64,000 nucleotides of DNA from Clostridiales bacterium (lineage in GTDB: Bacteria; Bacillota; Clostridia; Christensenellales; Aristaeellaceae): positions 18,467 through 82,466 of the forward strand of contig JAAYEI010000012.1 of NCBI GenBank assembly GCA_012728815.1, given 5' to 3'. Under the pieces are notes generated by a model that was given only the letters and a program-made list of their open reading frames with translations, ran no database searches and had not been told where the DNA came from. The position numbers and the translations under genes were made by a program. Every line of letters begins with the position of its first letter. Within the stretch, counting starts at the first letter, position 1. Of this stretch, positions 8,148 to 16,686 are shown piece after piece.

Positions 8148-8693
8148 TCAGCTTGTCCTGGGCGCTTCCTTCTTGCCGGCAAAGCCAAAGCGCTGGCGGC
8201 GCTCATAGGGCAGGAAGTGCTTCAGCCGCAGCACCAGGCTGCCGGTGATGGCGCCCATCACCGCGCCGATGACCACCAGCAGCGCCATGTAGGTGTAGAG
8301 CACCGGGAACCTATGCAGCAGGATGGCCACCAGCAGCTGGCCCACGTTGTGCAGCACCCCGCCCACCATGCCCGCGCCCACGGGACTGACGTCCTTCACC
8401 ACAAACACCAGCAGGATCATGCCCGCCATGCTCAGGATGCCGCCGCCCAGGGACAGGCTGAGGGTGATGGCGTTCAAGCCGCCAAACAGCAGCGCGGCCA
8501 GGAACACCTTGGCCACCATTAGCAACAGGGAGTTGCCCACCCCAAACCAGTACAGGCACAGCAGCAGCACGCAGTTGGACAGCCCCAGCTTGATGCCATA
8601 GCCCCAGCCCAGGGACAGCACCTTTTCCAGGTAGCCCAGGATCAGCATGATGGCCACGAACAGGCCGGACAGCGCCAGGTTGCGGGTGTTCAC
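8148..8693 (-). CDS. Gx transporter family membrane protein (heptaprenyl diphosphate synthase component I-like)
   Basis: A 181-residue, very hydrophobic protein with about five membrane segments and the Gly/Leu-rich helices of the family often called heptaprenyl diphosphate synthase component I or Gx transporter (YGIKLGLSNCVLLL, VGGVLHNVGQLLVA). The GTG start at 8693 directly follows the stop of the NusG-II gene, separated by one base, with GGAGGG ahead. The two genes form a conserved pair in Firmicutes. Its biochemical role is not established; isoprenoid/quinone synthesis and small-molecule uptake have been suggested for the family. Confidence 0.8.
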   Translation of the reverse strand: MNTRNLALSGLFVAIMLILGYLEKVLSLGWGYGIKLGLSNCVLLLCLYWFGVGNSLLLMVAKVFLAALLFGGLNAITLSLSLGGGILSMAGMILLVFVVKDVSPVGAGMVGGVLHNVGQLLVAILLHRFPVLYTYMALLVVIGAVMGAITGSLVLRLKHFLPYERRQRFGFAGKKEAPRTS

Positions 8694-8694
8694 C

Positions 8695-9156
8695 TCACAG
8701 GCCCTCCATCAGCCGCTGCGCCTCATCCCCCGGGATCAGCTCCAGGCTGAGCTGATGGGGCAGGCAGGTAATCCAGCGCTGGTTCACGCGGGTCTCAATG
8801 TTTTGCAGGGTCATCCTGCCCATGCGCACGCAGTCGTGGTTGGGGCAGTTGGCCGCGTGCATCACCACGCTGTCCTTGTCAATGTGGATGACATTTTCCT
8901 GCCCATGCTCCTGGTGGATGACAATCTCACCCGGCTTGTTCAGCGGCACCAGGTGGTAGTAGGCCTCGCCCTGCTTGATGCGCAGGTAACTGTTTGCCGC
9001 CTCCGGCTGGCCGCTGACCTCCTCGCCCGCCAGGGTGACGCTGAGCGTGGGCCGCGCTTTTTCCACCGGCGCGGGCTTCAGGGCCCGCCCCAGGATCAGC
9101 AGCACCAGCACCAGGCCCATGATGGCGGTGAACACCCAGAAATCCCTGCGTTTCAA
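8695..9156 (-). CDS. NusG domain II-containing membrane-anchored protein
   Basis: A 153-residue protein with a short basic N-terminus (KRRDF), one membrane segment (VFTAIMGLVLVLLILG) and an extracytoplasmic domain of the NusG_II type ending in ITCLPHQLSLEL, with NCPNHDCV ahead of it. The open frame extends further upstream, but TTG 9156 is preceded by AAAGGAGG at the right distance, and a promoter lies just before it. It is co-transcribed with the Gx-family protein. Its function is unknown; the CPNHDCV and ITCLP cysteines suggest a redox or metal-binding role. Confidence 0.8.
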   Translation of the reverse strand: MKRRDFWVFTAIMGLVLVLLILGRALKPAPVEKARPTLSVTLAGEEVSGQPEAANSYLRIKQGEAYYHLVPLNKPGEIVIHQEHGQENVIHIDKDSVVMHAANCPNHDCVRMGRMTLQNIETRVNQRWITCLPHQLSLELIPGDEAQRLMEGL

Positions 9157-9183
9157 GCAAGCGCCTCCTTTGTTTACCCCGGT

Positions 9184-9212
9184 ATCATACCGCCTGCGCG
9201 CGGGGATGTAAA
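9184..9212 (-). promoter_or_regulatory. Promoter of the NusG-II/Gx pair
   Basis: TTTACA (9207-9212, minus strand) and TATGAT (9184-9189) are separated by 17 bp, and the start codon is about 28 bp downstream. Confidence 0.65.
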
Positions 9213-9284
9213 GCAAGCGGCAGGCCCGGCAGCCGCGCCAAGGCAGGCGGGCGGGACGAACCTTGCCCGCCTGGCCGGCCTCCC

Positions 9285-9313
9285 TTGCCCATCGCGGGCG
9301 GCGTGGGTATAAT
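9285..9313 (+). promoter_or_regulatory. Promoter upstream of glmM
   Basis: TTGCCC (9285-9290), 17-bp spacer, perfect TATAAT (9308-9313). The leader to glmM is about 160 nt and contains a short possible ORF. Confidence 0.7.
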
Positions 9314-9346
9314 TGCGCTGAGCCTGAACAGAAGGAAGTACGCAAC

Positions 9347-9424
9347 ATGAACCACAAGCGGCCCACGCCGCGCCAAGCAAAACCGCCGCCCGGCACCGTG
9401 ACCGGGGCGGCCATCCTGGCCTGA
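9347..9424 (+). CDS. Possible 25-codon leader ORF before glmM
   Basis: ATG 9347, preceded by GAAGGAAG at a 6-nt spacing, opens a 25-codon frame rich in Pro, Lys and Arg (MNHKRPTPRQAKPPPGTV...) that stops at 9424, 55 bp before glmM. Its position between a good promoter and glmM would suit a leader peptide, but such a short frame may be fortuitous. I found no similarity to known leaders. Confidence 0.25.
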   Translation: MNHKRPTPRQAKPPPGTVTGAAILA

Positions 9425-9479
9425 CTGAGCGCGCAAACTGAAGGACGGCGCGCACTGCCTGTGACAAAAGGAGTACAGC

Positions 9480-10832
9480 ATGGGAAAATATTTCGGCACC
9501 GACGGTTTCCGCGGCGAGGCCAATGTGGGCCTGACGGTGGACCACGCCCTGCGCATCGGGCGCTTCCTGGGGCATTACTATTCCCGCGAGCGCAGGGCGC
9601 GCATCGTCCTGGGCAAGGACACCCGCCTGTCCAGCTACATGCTGGAGGACGCGCTGGCCGCCGGCATCACCTCCTCTGGCGCGGACGCCTACCTGATGCA
9701 CGTGACCACCACCCCCAGCGTCAGCTACCTCACCCGGACGGAGCGCTTTGACTGCGGCGTGATGATCTCCGCCTCCCACAACCCCTATTACGACAACGGC
9801 ATCAAGCTGCTCAACGGCCAGGGGGAGAAGATGGAGGAAATCGTCATCAAGGAGCTGGAGGCCTACCTGGACACGGACCCGGCCTCCATTCCCTACGCGG
9901 TGCGCGACCGCATCGGCAAGACGGTGGACTACTACGGCGGGCGCAACCAGTACATTGGCTACCTGATTTCCCTGTCCCGCAACTCCTTCCAGGGCTACAA
10001 GGTGGGGCTGGACTGCGCCAACGGCAGCACCTGGATGATTGCCAAATCGGTCTTTGACGCCCTGGGCGCCCAGACCTATGTCATCAACAACCAGCCCACC
10101 GGCACCAACATCAACCGGGATTCCGGAAGCACCCACATCGAAGGCCTGCAGCAGTTTGTCAAGGAGAACCGCCTGGACGTGGGCTTTGCCTTTGACGGGG
10201 ACGCCGACCGCTGCCTGGCGGTGGACGAGAACGGCCGCGTGGTGGACGGGGACGCCATCCTCTATATCTATGCCCGCTTCATGAAGGAGCGCGGCAACCT
10301 GACCGACAACACCGTGGTCACCACCGTCATGAGCAACTTTGGCCTGTACAAGGCCTTTGACGAAGCCGGCATCCAGTACAAGGTGACCGACGTGGGCGAC
10401 CGCTTTGTGTATGAATGCATGCGCGAGCACGGCCACCTGCTGGGCGGGGAGCAGTCCGGCCACATCATCTTTGGCAAGTACGCCAGCACCGGGGATGGCA
10501 TGCTCACGGCCATCAAGGTCATGCAGGCCATGATTACCAGGGAGCAGCCGCTGTCCAAGCTGGCCGAGCCCTTTGAGGTGTACCCCCAGGTGCTCAGGAA
10601 CGTGCGCGTGCGCGACAAGGAGGCCGCCCTGGCCCACCCGGATGTGCAGCAGGCCATCCAGGCCGCGCAGGACCTGCTGGGGAAGGAGGGCAGGGTGCTG
10701 GTGCGCAAGTCCGGCACCGAGCCGGTCATCCGCGTGATGGCGGAGGCCCATACCCAGGAAAGCTGCGGGCTGTGCGTGGACAGGATCATCACCGCCATGC
10801 GCAACAACAACCTGGTGTTGGAGGGTAAATAA
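9480..10832 (+). CDS. glmM: Phosphoglucosamine mutase
   Basis: A 450-residue alpha-D-phosphohexomutase that converts glucosamine-6-phosphate to glucosamine-1-phosphate for UDP-GlcNAc and peptidoglycan synthesis. It starts with KYFGTDGFRG, as GlmM proteins do. The catalytic phosphoserine is Ser99 in ISASHNP. The metal loop is FDGDADRC, the sugar-binding loop GGEQSGH, and the C-terminal phosphate loop RKSGTEPVIRVM. AAAAGGAG precedes the ATG. It is followed directly by a beta-helix acyltransferase-like gene, so the two form an amino-sugar pair. Confidence 0.95.
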   Translation: MGKYFGTDGFRGEANVGLTVDHALRIGRFLGHYYSRERRARIVLGKDTRLSSYMLEDALAAGITSSGADAYLMHVTTTPSVSYLTRTERFDCGVMISASHNPYYDNGIKLLNGQGEKMEEIVIKELEAYLDTDPASIPYAVRDRIGKTVDYYGGRNQYIGYLISLSRNSFQGYKVGLDCANGSTWMIAKSVFDALGAQTYVINNQPTGTNINRDSGSTHIEGLQQFVKENRLDVGFAFDGDADRCLAVDENGRVVDGDAILYIYARFMKERGNLTDNTVVTTVMSNFGLYKAFDEAGIQYKVTDVGDRFVYECMREHGHLLGGEQSGHIIFGKYASTGDGMLTAIKVMQAMITREQPLSKLAEPFEVYPQVLRNVRVRDKEAALAHPDVQQAIQAAQDLLGKEGRVLVRKSGTEPVIRVMAEAHTQESCGLCVDRIITAMRNNNLVLEGK

Positions 10833-11492
10833 ATGCTCACCATCAAGGATTTGTTTGATCTGTCCCATTCCCTGGCCGGGGAATGGCTGGCCACCCTCAC
10901 CTGGCCCCATGAGGCGCTGGGCGGCATCGGGGATTTGATCCGCGCCCTGGGCCCCAACCTGCCAGCGGAGGAATATGAGCGGCGGGGGGAGGACGTCTGG
11001 CTGCACAAAACGGCCGACATCGCCCCCAGCGCCCTGATTCAGGGCCCCTGCCTCCTGGGCCCGGGCACCCAGGTGCGCCACTGCGCCTTCATCCGCGGGG
11101 ACGCGCTGGTGGGTACTGGCTGTGTGGTGGGCAACTCCACGGAGCTCAAGAACGTCATCCTCTTTGACCAGGTGCAGGTTCCCCACTTCAACTACGTAGG
11201 CGACTCCATCCTGGGCCACAAAGCCCACATGGGCGCGGGCGCGATCACCGCCAATGTCAAGGCGGACAAAAGCCCGGTGGTCATCCGCCAGGGGACGGAG
11301 CGCCTGGACACCGGCCGAAAGAAAGTTGGCGCCTACCTGGGCGACGGGGCGGAGGTGGGCTGCAACGCGGTGCTGGGCCCCGGCGCGGTGCTGGGGCGCG
11401 GCGCCCAGGTCTACCCCACATCCTATGTGCGGGGCACCGTGCCGGCCAACCACATCCACAAGGCTGACGGCACCCAGGTGGCCAGGCGATGA
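10833..11492 (+). CDS. Left-handed beta-helix (hexapeptide repeat) acyltransferase-like protein, GlmU C-domain type
   Basis: A 219-residue protein. After a 50-residue helical N-terminus come hexapeptide repeats (DIAPSALIQGPCLLGPGTQV and following), a pattern that folds as a left-handed beta helix. NSTELKNVILFDQ and PHFNYVGDSILGHKAHMGAGAITAN closely match the active-site stretch of the acetyltransferase half of GlmU. The pyrophosphorylase half is absent. It starts at the base after glmM stops. A role in acetylating or handling glucosamine-1-phosphate is plausible; another sugar-nucleotide acyltransferase cannot be excluded. Confidence 0.78.
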   Translation: MLTIKDLFDLSHSLAGEWLATLTWPHEALGGIGDLIRALGPNLPAEEYERRGEDVWLHKTADIAPSALIQGPCLLGPGTQVRHCAFIRGDALVGTGCVVGNSTELKNVILFDQVQVPHFNYVGDSILGHKAHMGAGAITANVKADKSPVVIRQGTERLDTGRKKVGAYLGDGAEVGCNAVLGPGAVLGRGAQVYPTSYVRGTVPANHIHKADGTQVARR

Positions 11493-11523
11493 GGGCCGGG
11501 GCCTTGCCGCCCCAGCCGCTTCC

Positions 11524-11552
11524 TTGAGTTTTCACTGCCCAGGGGGTATAAT
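11524..11552 (+). promoter_or_regulatory. Promoter of the foldase lipoprotein gene
   Basis: TTGAGT (11524-11529), 17-bp spacer, perfect TATAAT (11547-11552), about 52 bp before the ATG. Confidence 0.7.
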
Positions 11553-11604
11553 CACGGGGCACATGAGGTGCCCCCTTCAAATCTTGCAAGTTGGAGCGTG
11601 CGCA

Positions 11605-13089
11605 ATGAAACCATCCCCGCTGATTCGCAAAACCGCGCTGGTGGCCCTGCTGCTGGCCGCGGCGCTTTTCCTTTCCGGCTGCAACCTGGTGGTCAAGGAC
11701 CCGGTGGTGGACGCGCGGCAGGTCATCCTCACCGTCAACGGTGAGGAGGTTCACAAGGCGGATTTCACCCGCTACCTGGACAACGCCTACCAGCGCGCGC
11801 TGGAAGAGCAGCAGATGATGCAGCAGTACGGCTACCCCGCCCAGCCCATCAACGAGGCGATGCTGCTGCAGACCACCCTGGACAACACCGCCAAGGACCG
11901 GTTGCTGCACCAAAAGGCGCACGAGCTGGGCCTGGACGCGCTCACCCAGGAGGAGGAGGCCGCGCTGGACGAGCAGGCTGAGGCCGACTACGCGGACATC
12001 CTGGAGCAGGTGAAGTTCTACTACTTCATGGGCAGCGAGCTGGAGGGCGAGGCGCTGGACGCCGCAGCGGCCCAAAAGGCGGAGGAGCTGGGGCTGACCT
12101 TGGACATCTTCAAGGAGTCCGCCCGGGAGACCAACCTGCACGAGAAGCTGCACGAGTACGCCGGGCGGGATGTGGTCATCTCGGAGGAGGACATCCAGGC
12201 CGCCTTTGAGGCCCGGGTGGAGGAGGAGCGGGCCCGCTACGCCGAAAACCCCGCCGCCTTTGGCGAGGACCTGTCCAATGAAGCGCCCATTTACTACAGC
12301 CCCGCAGGCTACCGCTGGGTGCGACAGATCCTGGTGCCCCTGTCCGATGAGGACCAGGGCGCCATCCGCCAGCTGGAAAGCGAGGAGCGCTCCCTGCAGT
12401 CCGCGCTGGACAGCGCCAAGGCGGCGCTCACCCGCTATGAGGAGCTGGTTGTCAGCCAGGCGCTCAGCCCCGATGACAAGGTCTTCCTGGATGAGCAGGC
12501 CGCCAACCTTGGCGAGCAGGCCCCCCGGCTCAAGGAGCTGCTGGCCCTGGAGGGCCTGGGTGAGGAGGAGCGCGCCGAGCTGGACACCCTCAAGGCCCGC
12601 CTGCCGGTGTCCCTCGCGGTGGAGGAGGCCGGCGCGGCGCTCACCGCCAAGCAGGAGGAGCTGGCCGCCAAAAAGGAGGCCGCCTTCGCCGCCATCCAGC
12701 CCCAGACAGACGAGGTGATGGCCAAGGCCCAGGCCCCGGATGCCGATTTTGATGCCCTGGTGGAGGAGCACAGCCAGGACCCGGGCCAGCCCCAGACCGG
12801 CTACGCGGTCAGCGAGGCGACCACCGCCTTTGTGCCCGCTTTCACCCAGGGCGCCATGGCGCTGGAGAAGCCCGGCGACATCAGCCAGCCCATCCCCACC
12901 GCCTATGGCAACCACATCCTGCGCTACGCCGCAGACATCCAGGAGGGCCCGGCCACCCTGGACAGTGTGCGGGAAACCCTGCGGGAGGAGCTGTTTGAGA
13001 CCCGCCGCGGCGAGACCTACCAGGAGCTGGAAGCCGCCTGGCTGGCCCAGGCAGACATCAAGCTCTACCCCGAGCGGATGAAGGACTGA
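11605..13089 (+). CDS. Peptidylprolyl isomerase lipoprotein, PrsA/SurA type, with coiled-coil insertion
   Basis: A 494-residue protein. The signal peptide ends in the lipobox LFLSGC, so it should be lipid-anchored outside the membrane. A SurA-N-like helical region follows (QVILTVNGEEVHKADFTRYL). The parvulin domain opens with YRWVRQILVPL at about residue 235. It is then interrupted by roughly 125 residues of Glu/Ala/Leu-rich coiled coil and resumes at about 368 with FDALVEEHSQDPG, FTQGAMALEKPGDIS and YGNHILRY. ATG 11605 was chosen because only it opens the signal peptide. It should help fold secreted proteins such as the binding proteins encoded nearby. Confidence 0.85.
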   Translation: MKPSPLIRKTALVALLLAAALFLSGCNLVVKDPVVDARQVILTVNGEEVHKADFTRYLDNAYQRALEEQQMMQQYGYPAQPINEAMLLQTTLDNTAKDRLLHQKAHELGLDALTQEEEAALDEQAEADYADILEQVKFYYFMGSELEGEALDAAAAQKAEELGLTLDIFKESARETNLHEKLHEYAGRDVVISEEDIQAAFEARVEEERARYAENPAAFGEDLSNEAPIYYSPAGYRWVRQILVPLSDEDQGAIRQLESEERSLQSALDSAKAALTRYEELVVSQALSPDDKVFLDEQAANLGEQAPRLKELLALEGLGEEERAELDTLKARLPVSLAVEEAGAALTAKQEELAAKKEAAFAAIQPQTDEVMAKAQAPDADFDALVEEHSQDPGQPQTGYAVSEATTAFVPAFTQGAMALEKPGDISQPIPTAYGNHILRYAADIQEGPATLDSVRETLREELFETRRGETYQELEAAWLAQADIKLYPERMKD

Positions 13090-13135
13090 GCCGTTTCGTT
13101 GGCAGCGACCTGCCAGCGCGCACACCCATCCTCAG

Positions 13136-13160
13136 CATGCCGCCCCATCGGGGCGGCATG
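13136..13160 (+). terminator. Hairpin downstream of the foldase gene
   Basis: CATGCCGCCCC and GGGGCGGCATG form a perfect 11-bp stem with a 3-nt loop, but no T-run follows. It may end the transcript or protect its 3' end. Apart from this stem and the helicase terminator, the gap 13090-13445 shows no gene. Confidence 0.5.
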
Positions 13161-13380
13161 TCCGTCTGCTGATCTATAGGTGGTAAAGCTATAGAATGAT
13201 GGCCATTCCCTTTCTGCGAAAGGCCGCTGCGCAGGGGATGCGGCATGTCCGCCTGCCTGGCTGACCCATGGCCGCCGCTTTTGCTTTCACCGGGCCCTTT
13301 CCGTGCAAAAGGCTGCGCTGGCGGTTTTGCCTGGCGCCTCTGCATGGCAGGACTTCAACAAAACTGCTTCAGCAGGCGTA

Positions 13381-13413
13381 AAAACAAGCCGCGGCCTGTA
13401 CATCGCCGCGGCG
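13381..13413 (-). terminator. Terminator of the DEAD-box helicase gene
   Basis: On the minus strand two GCCGCGGC arms enclose a 9-nt loop and are followed by TTGTTTTT, about 35 bp beyond the stop. Confidence 0.75.
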
Positions 13414-13445
13414 TTCTGCATCATGGCATTAATCCTGGATGCGCG

Positions 13446-14618
13446 CTAAATGTGCTCAAACATTGCCTCGCCGTCCTCCCGGCGCAGCACCTTGTTCTCG
13501 TCAAAGTGCAGCGGGGTGGGGCGGGTGTGCATGTAGCGCAGGATCTCGTCCATGCGCACCGATTCCTGGAAGGTCATCATGGTGAAGGAGACCCCGTGCT
13601 TGCGCGCGCGGCCGGTGCGGCCGATGCGGTGCAGGTAGTACTCGTTCTCATTGGGCAGGTCGTAGTTGATCACGGCCTCCACGTCGTCCACGTCAATCCC
13701 GCGGGCGGCCACATCGGTGGACACCAGGATGGGGAACCTGCCCCGCTTGAAATCGTTCATGATGCGGGTGCGCTGGGACTGGCGCACGTCCCCGTGCAGC
13801 GCCTCAGCCTGGTAGCCCTGCTTTTGCAGGCGGTCACAGACCCGCTGGGTCATGAACTTGGTGTTCACAAAGACCATGATGCGGTCATACTCGTCCGAGT
13901 CCAGCAGGTACTGCAGCGCCGCCATCTTGTTCTCCCGGGGCACCACCATGGTGTACTGGGTGATCTGCGGCCGGTTTTCCTTGGTGGCCTCCACCGTGAT
14001 CTCCACCGGGGTCTGCTGGTATTTCCAGGAGATGGTCAGCACATCGTTGTTGGTGGTGGCGGAGAACATCACAAACTGCCGTCCCGGGGGCACCAGCTCG
14101 ATGATTTTTGTGACATCCTTCACAAAGCCCATCTTGAGCATCTCATCGGCCTCGTCAATCACCAGGGTGTGCACCTGGTCCAGCCGCACATGGCCCCGGC
14201 CCACCATGTCCAGCAGCCGGCCCGGGGTGGCCACCACAATCTGCGGGCGGCGCTTGAGCTGGGTGATCTGCCGCGCCATGGGCTGGCCGCCATAGAGGGC
14301 GGCGATGCGGATCTGGGGGATGAAGCGCGCCAGCTCCTCCAGCTCCCCCACAATCTGCATGGCCAGCTCGCGGGTGGGGGCCAGCACCAGCTCCTGCACC
14401 CGGGTCTCCGTCAGCGAGATGTACTCCAGCATCGGGATGCCAAAGGCGATGGTTTTGCCGGTGCCGGTGGGCGCGATGCCGATGATGTCATTTCCGGCCA
14501 TCATCGGCGGGATGGTCTCCTTTTGAATCTGGGTGGGGGTGCTGATGCCCATGTGGTTGAGGGCCTTCAATACTTCCGTTGATACATCAAGGGGGATAAA
14601 ACCGTTTTCCTGGGACAA
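13446..14618 (-). CDS. DEAD-box ATP-dependent RNA helicase
   Basis: A 390-residue RNA helicase with the full motif set: a Q motif in STPTQIQKETIP, motif I APTGTGKT (most relatives have AQTGTGKT), PTRELAMQ, TPGRLLD, motif II DEAD in VIDEADEML, motif III SAT, STDVAARGIDV and motif VI HRIGRTGR. It has almost no C-terminal extension, unlike CshA or DbpA. It starts at TTG 14618 after GGAGA. It likely remodels RNA in ribosome assembly or decay. Both promoter hexamers are perfect, so expression should be strong. Confidence 0.93.
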   Translation of the reverse strand: MSQENGFIPLDVSTEVLKALNHMGISTPTQIQKETIPPMMAGNDIIGIAPTGTGKTIAFGIPMLEYISLTETRVQELVLAPTRELAMQIVGELEELARFIPQIRIAALYGGQPMARQITQLKRRPQIVVATPGRLLDMVGRGHVRLDQVHTLVIDEADEMLKMGFVKDVTKIIELVPPGRQFVMFSATTNNDVLTISWKYQQTPVEITVEATKENRPQITQYTMVVPRENKMAALQYLLDSDEYDRIMVFVNTKFMTQRVCDRLQKQGYQAEALHGDVRQSQRTRIMNDFKRGRFPILVSTDVAARGIDVDDVEAVINYDLPNENEYYLHRIGRTGRARKHGVSFTMMTFQESVRMDEILRYMHTRPTPLHFDENKVLRREDGEAMFEHI

Positions 14619-14668
14619 GCGTACTCTCCTTTTGCGGCCCTGCGGCCCTGCGTGTCAATAACCAGGCC

Positions 14669-14698
14669 ATTATACGCGCAAGGCGCCAGACCTGTCAA
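14669..14698 (-). promoter_or_regulatory. Consensus promoter of the helicase gene
   Basis: On the minus strand TTGACA (14693-14698) and TATAAT (14669-14674) both match the consensus exactly, with an 18-bp spacer. Confidence 0.88.
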
Positions 14699-14853
14699 AT
14701 CTGGTTGCCGTATTCTGCGATATCCCGCCTTTCATTGAGCTTTGACCAAGGCGGTGAGCATGTATGAAACAAAACGAACAGAAAGGTCTGGCCAGCGCCA
14801 TGCCCCGTCGCGAGGGGGCATGGCGGCACGCCCGTCACGGCCCAGGCCCCTGC

Positions 14854-14882
14854 TTGCCCCCGGGCCATTCATCCTGTACAAT
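14854..14882 (+). promoter_or_regulatory. Promoter of the SDR epimerase gene
   Basis: TTGCCC (14854-14859), 17-bp spacer, TACAAT (14877-14882), about 70 bp before the ATG. With the divergent helicase promoter it accounts for most of the gap 14619-14953. Confidence 0.65.
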
Positions 14883-14953
14883 CAGGTACACACACCGTTT
14901 CGCCCGGCATGAAGTGACCGGGCTGGCGCGTTGCATAGACAGGAGGGTTTGGG

Positions 14954-15970
14954 ATGAAGGCTTTATTGATTGGCGGCACCGGCACCATCAGCCTGCCCAT
15001 TACGCGCAGGCTGTTGGCGCTGGGCTGGCAGGTGACCCTGCTCAACCGTGGCAACCACAATGACCTGGTGCCGGAGGCCGAGCACCTGCTGTGTGACATC
15101 AATGACGACATCGCGGCGGAGCTGGCCCTGGAAGGGCGGCGCTTTGATGTGGTGGCGCAGTTCGTGGCCTTCCACCCCGCCCAGGTGGCGCGGGACATCA
15201 AGCTGTTTGCCGGCAGGACGCGGCAGTACATCTTCATCTCTTCCGCCTCCGCCTACAGCAAGCCGCCGCGCAACCCCCTCATCACCGATGCCAGCCCCCT
15301 GTCCAACCCCTACTGGCAGTACAGCCGGGACAAGATTGCCTGTGAGCAGGTGCTGATGGCCGCGCGGGACGGGCAAAACTTCCCCATGACCATCGTGCGC
15401 CCCAGCCACACCTATGGCCCGGGCAGCCTGCCCCTGTCCGTACACGGCGGCAAGGGCCCCTGGCAGGTGCTCCAGCGGGTGCTGGACCGCAAGCCGGTGC
15501 TGATCCCCGGGGATGGCACCAGCCTGTGGACGGTGACCTGGTCGGAGGATTTTGCCCAGGCCTTTGTGGGGCTCATGGGCAATGACCACGCCATTGGTGA
15601 GGCGGTGCACATCACCTCCGACGAGGCGCTCACCTGGAACCAGATTCACCGCCTGGTGGCCGAGGCGCTGGACAGGCCTTTCCTGCCCTGCCATGTGCCC
15701 TCCACCCTGCTGGCCCAGTACCGCGGCTATGACTACACCGGCAGCCTGCTGGGGGACAAGGCCAACTGCGCCGTGTTTGACAACAGCAAGATCAAGCGCC
15801 TGGTGCCCGGCTTTGCGGCCACCACCCGCTTTGACCAGGGGCTGCGCCTGTCGCTGCAGCACATTCTGGGGGACAAGGCGCGCCAGGTGCCAGACCCTGC
15901 CTTTGACGCCTTCTGCGACCAGATGGTGCAGATCATGGGCGAGGCGGAAGCGCGGGTGGCCGCGCTATGA
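14954..15970 (+). CDS. NAD(P)-dependent epimerase/dehydratase (extended SDR family)
   Basis: A 338-residue protein with an N-terminal Rossmann motif IGGTGTIS, the conserved active-site pair YSRDK (Tyr-x-x-x-Lys) after FISSASAY, and IVRPSHTYGPG typical of extended SDR enzymes acting on nucleotide sugars. GGAGG precedes the ATG. The substrate cannot be read from the sequence. The next gene overlaps its stop or lies just after it and encodes a secreted protein, which gives no clear pathway. Confidence 0.85.
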   Translation: MKALLIGGTGTISLPITRRLLALGWQVTLLNRGNHNDLVPEAEHLLCDINDDIAAELALEGRRFDVVAQFVAFHPAQVARDIKLFAGRTRQYIFISSASAYSKPPRNPLITDASPLSNPYWQYSRDKIACEQVLMAARDGQNFPMTIVRPSHTYGPGSLPLSVHGGKGPWQVLQRVLDRKPVLIPGDGTSLWTVTWSEDFAQAFVGLMGNDHAIGEAVHITSDEALTWNQIHRLVAEALDRPFLPCHVPSTLLAQYRGYDYTGSLLGDKANCAVFDNSKIKRLVPGFAATTRFDQGLRLSLQHILGDKARQVPDPAFDAFCDQMVQIMGEAEARVAAL

Positions 15971-15984
15971 GGCGGAAAGGAACA

Positions 15985-16542
15985 ATGAACCACAAGCTGT
16001 TGCGGCGCTTGGCGCCTGCCCTGCTGGCCCTGCTGCTGGCCCTGCCGGCGGTGGCCCTGGCCGCCACCGCCCAGGTGCCCGAGTTTGGCCTGTCGGTGTC
16101 CTTCCCGGCCAGCCTGGATGTGTTTACCCGGGACATGAGCCCGGATGACCCGCTGCTTGCCCTGTATGGCCAGGACACGGCCCGGGTGCGCGAGGAGCTT
16201 GCCGCGGCCGGGCTGTATGCCCGCGCCTTTGACATCGCGGGTGACTTCACCCTGGACCTCGCGGTCGCCCGCCAGGGCGGGCAGGCGCCGGCGGACATGG
16301 ACGAGGCCGCCTTGTCCGCCCTGGCCGGCCAGCTGGGCGGCGGGGGCTACGAGCCCTTTGACGGGGCCAGCGGCCGGGGCCTTCTGGTCTATACGGCCGA
16401 TGGGCAGGGCCTGGTGGCCCTGCTGCGCGCGCGGGACGTCCAGCTGACCCTGCGCCTGCGGGCTACAAGCCCGGTCAACGCGCGCATGGCGAACCTGGTC
16501 CGCGGCATCGCGTCGGGGGTGGACCTGGGGCAGGGGCAATAG
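15985..16542 (+). CDS. Secreted protein of unknown function
   Basis: From ATG 15985 the product has 185 residues. An in-frame ATG at 15967 overlaps the upstream stop and would add six residues, but the inner ATG follows GGAAAGG and opens a cleaner signal peptide. Residues 5-25 are a hydrophobic signal (LAPALLALLLALPAVALA) with an Ala-x-Ala cleavage site. The mature part (VPEFGLSVSFPASLDVFTRDM) resembles small secreted domains of clostridia, but I do not recognise a named family. It is translationally close to the SDR gene. Confidence 0.65.
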   Translation: MNHKLLRRLAPALLALLLALPAVALAATAQVPEFGLSVSFPASLDVFTRDMSPDDPLLALYGQDTARVREELAAAGLYARAFDIAGDFTLDLAVARQGGQAPADMDEAALSALAGQLGGGGYEPFDGASGRGLLVYTADGQGLVALLRARDVQLTLRLRATSPVNARMANLVRGIASGVDLGQGQ

Positions 16543-16604
16543 CCGGGCGCCTGGCCCCGCGGCGGAAACAACCAGGCTGGTATCCCATCGCTTGAACAGC
16601 AAAC

Positions 16605-16642
16605 AAACAGGCTGACGCGCCTTGGCGGCAGCCTGTTTCTGT
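16605..16642. terminator. Bidirectional terminator
   Basis: AAACAGGCTG (16605-16614) and CAGCCTGTTT (16629-16638) form a 10-bp stem between two convergent genes. T-rich sequence follows on both strands. Confidence 0.7.
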
Positions 16643-16686
16643 CAAAGGGCCCAGGGGCCGGTGGCCACGGCGGGCACTCCGCCCGC

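Noticed and set aside
9314..9479. A glmS ribozyme or riboswitch before glmM
   Set aside because: The leader is too short, lacks the conserved ribozyme sequence, and the gene is glmM, not glmS.
9174..11459. A 761-codon minus-strand open frame across glmM
   Set aside because: It covers glmM and the acyltransferase-like gene, both well supported; the frame is a shadow of codon bias.
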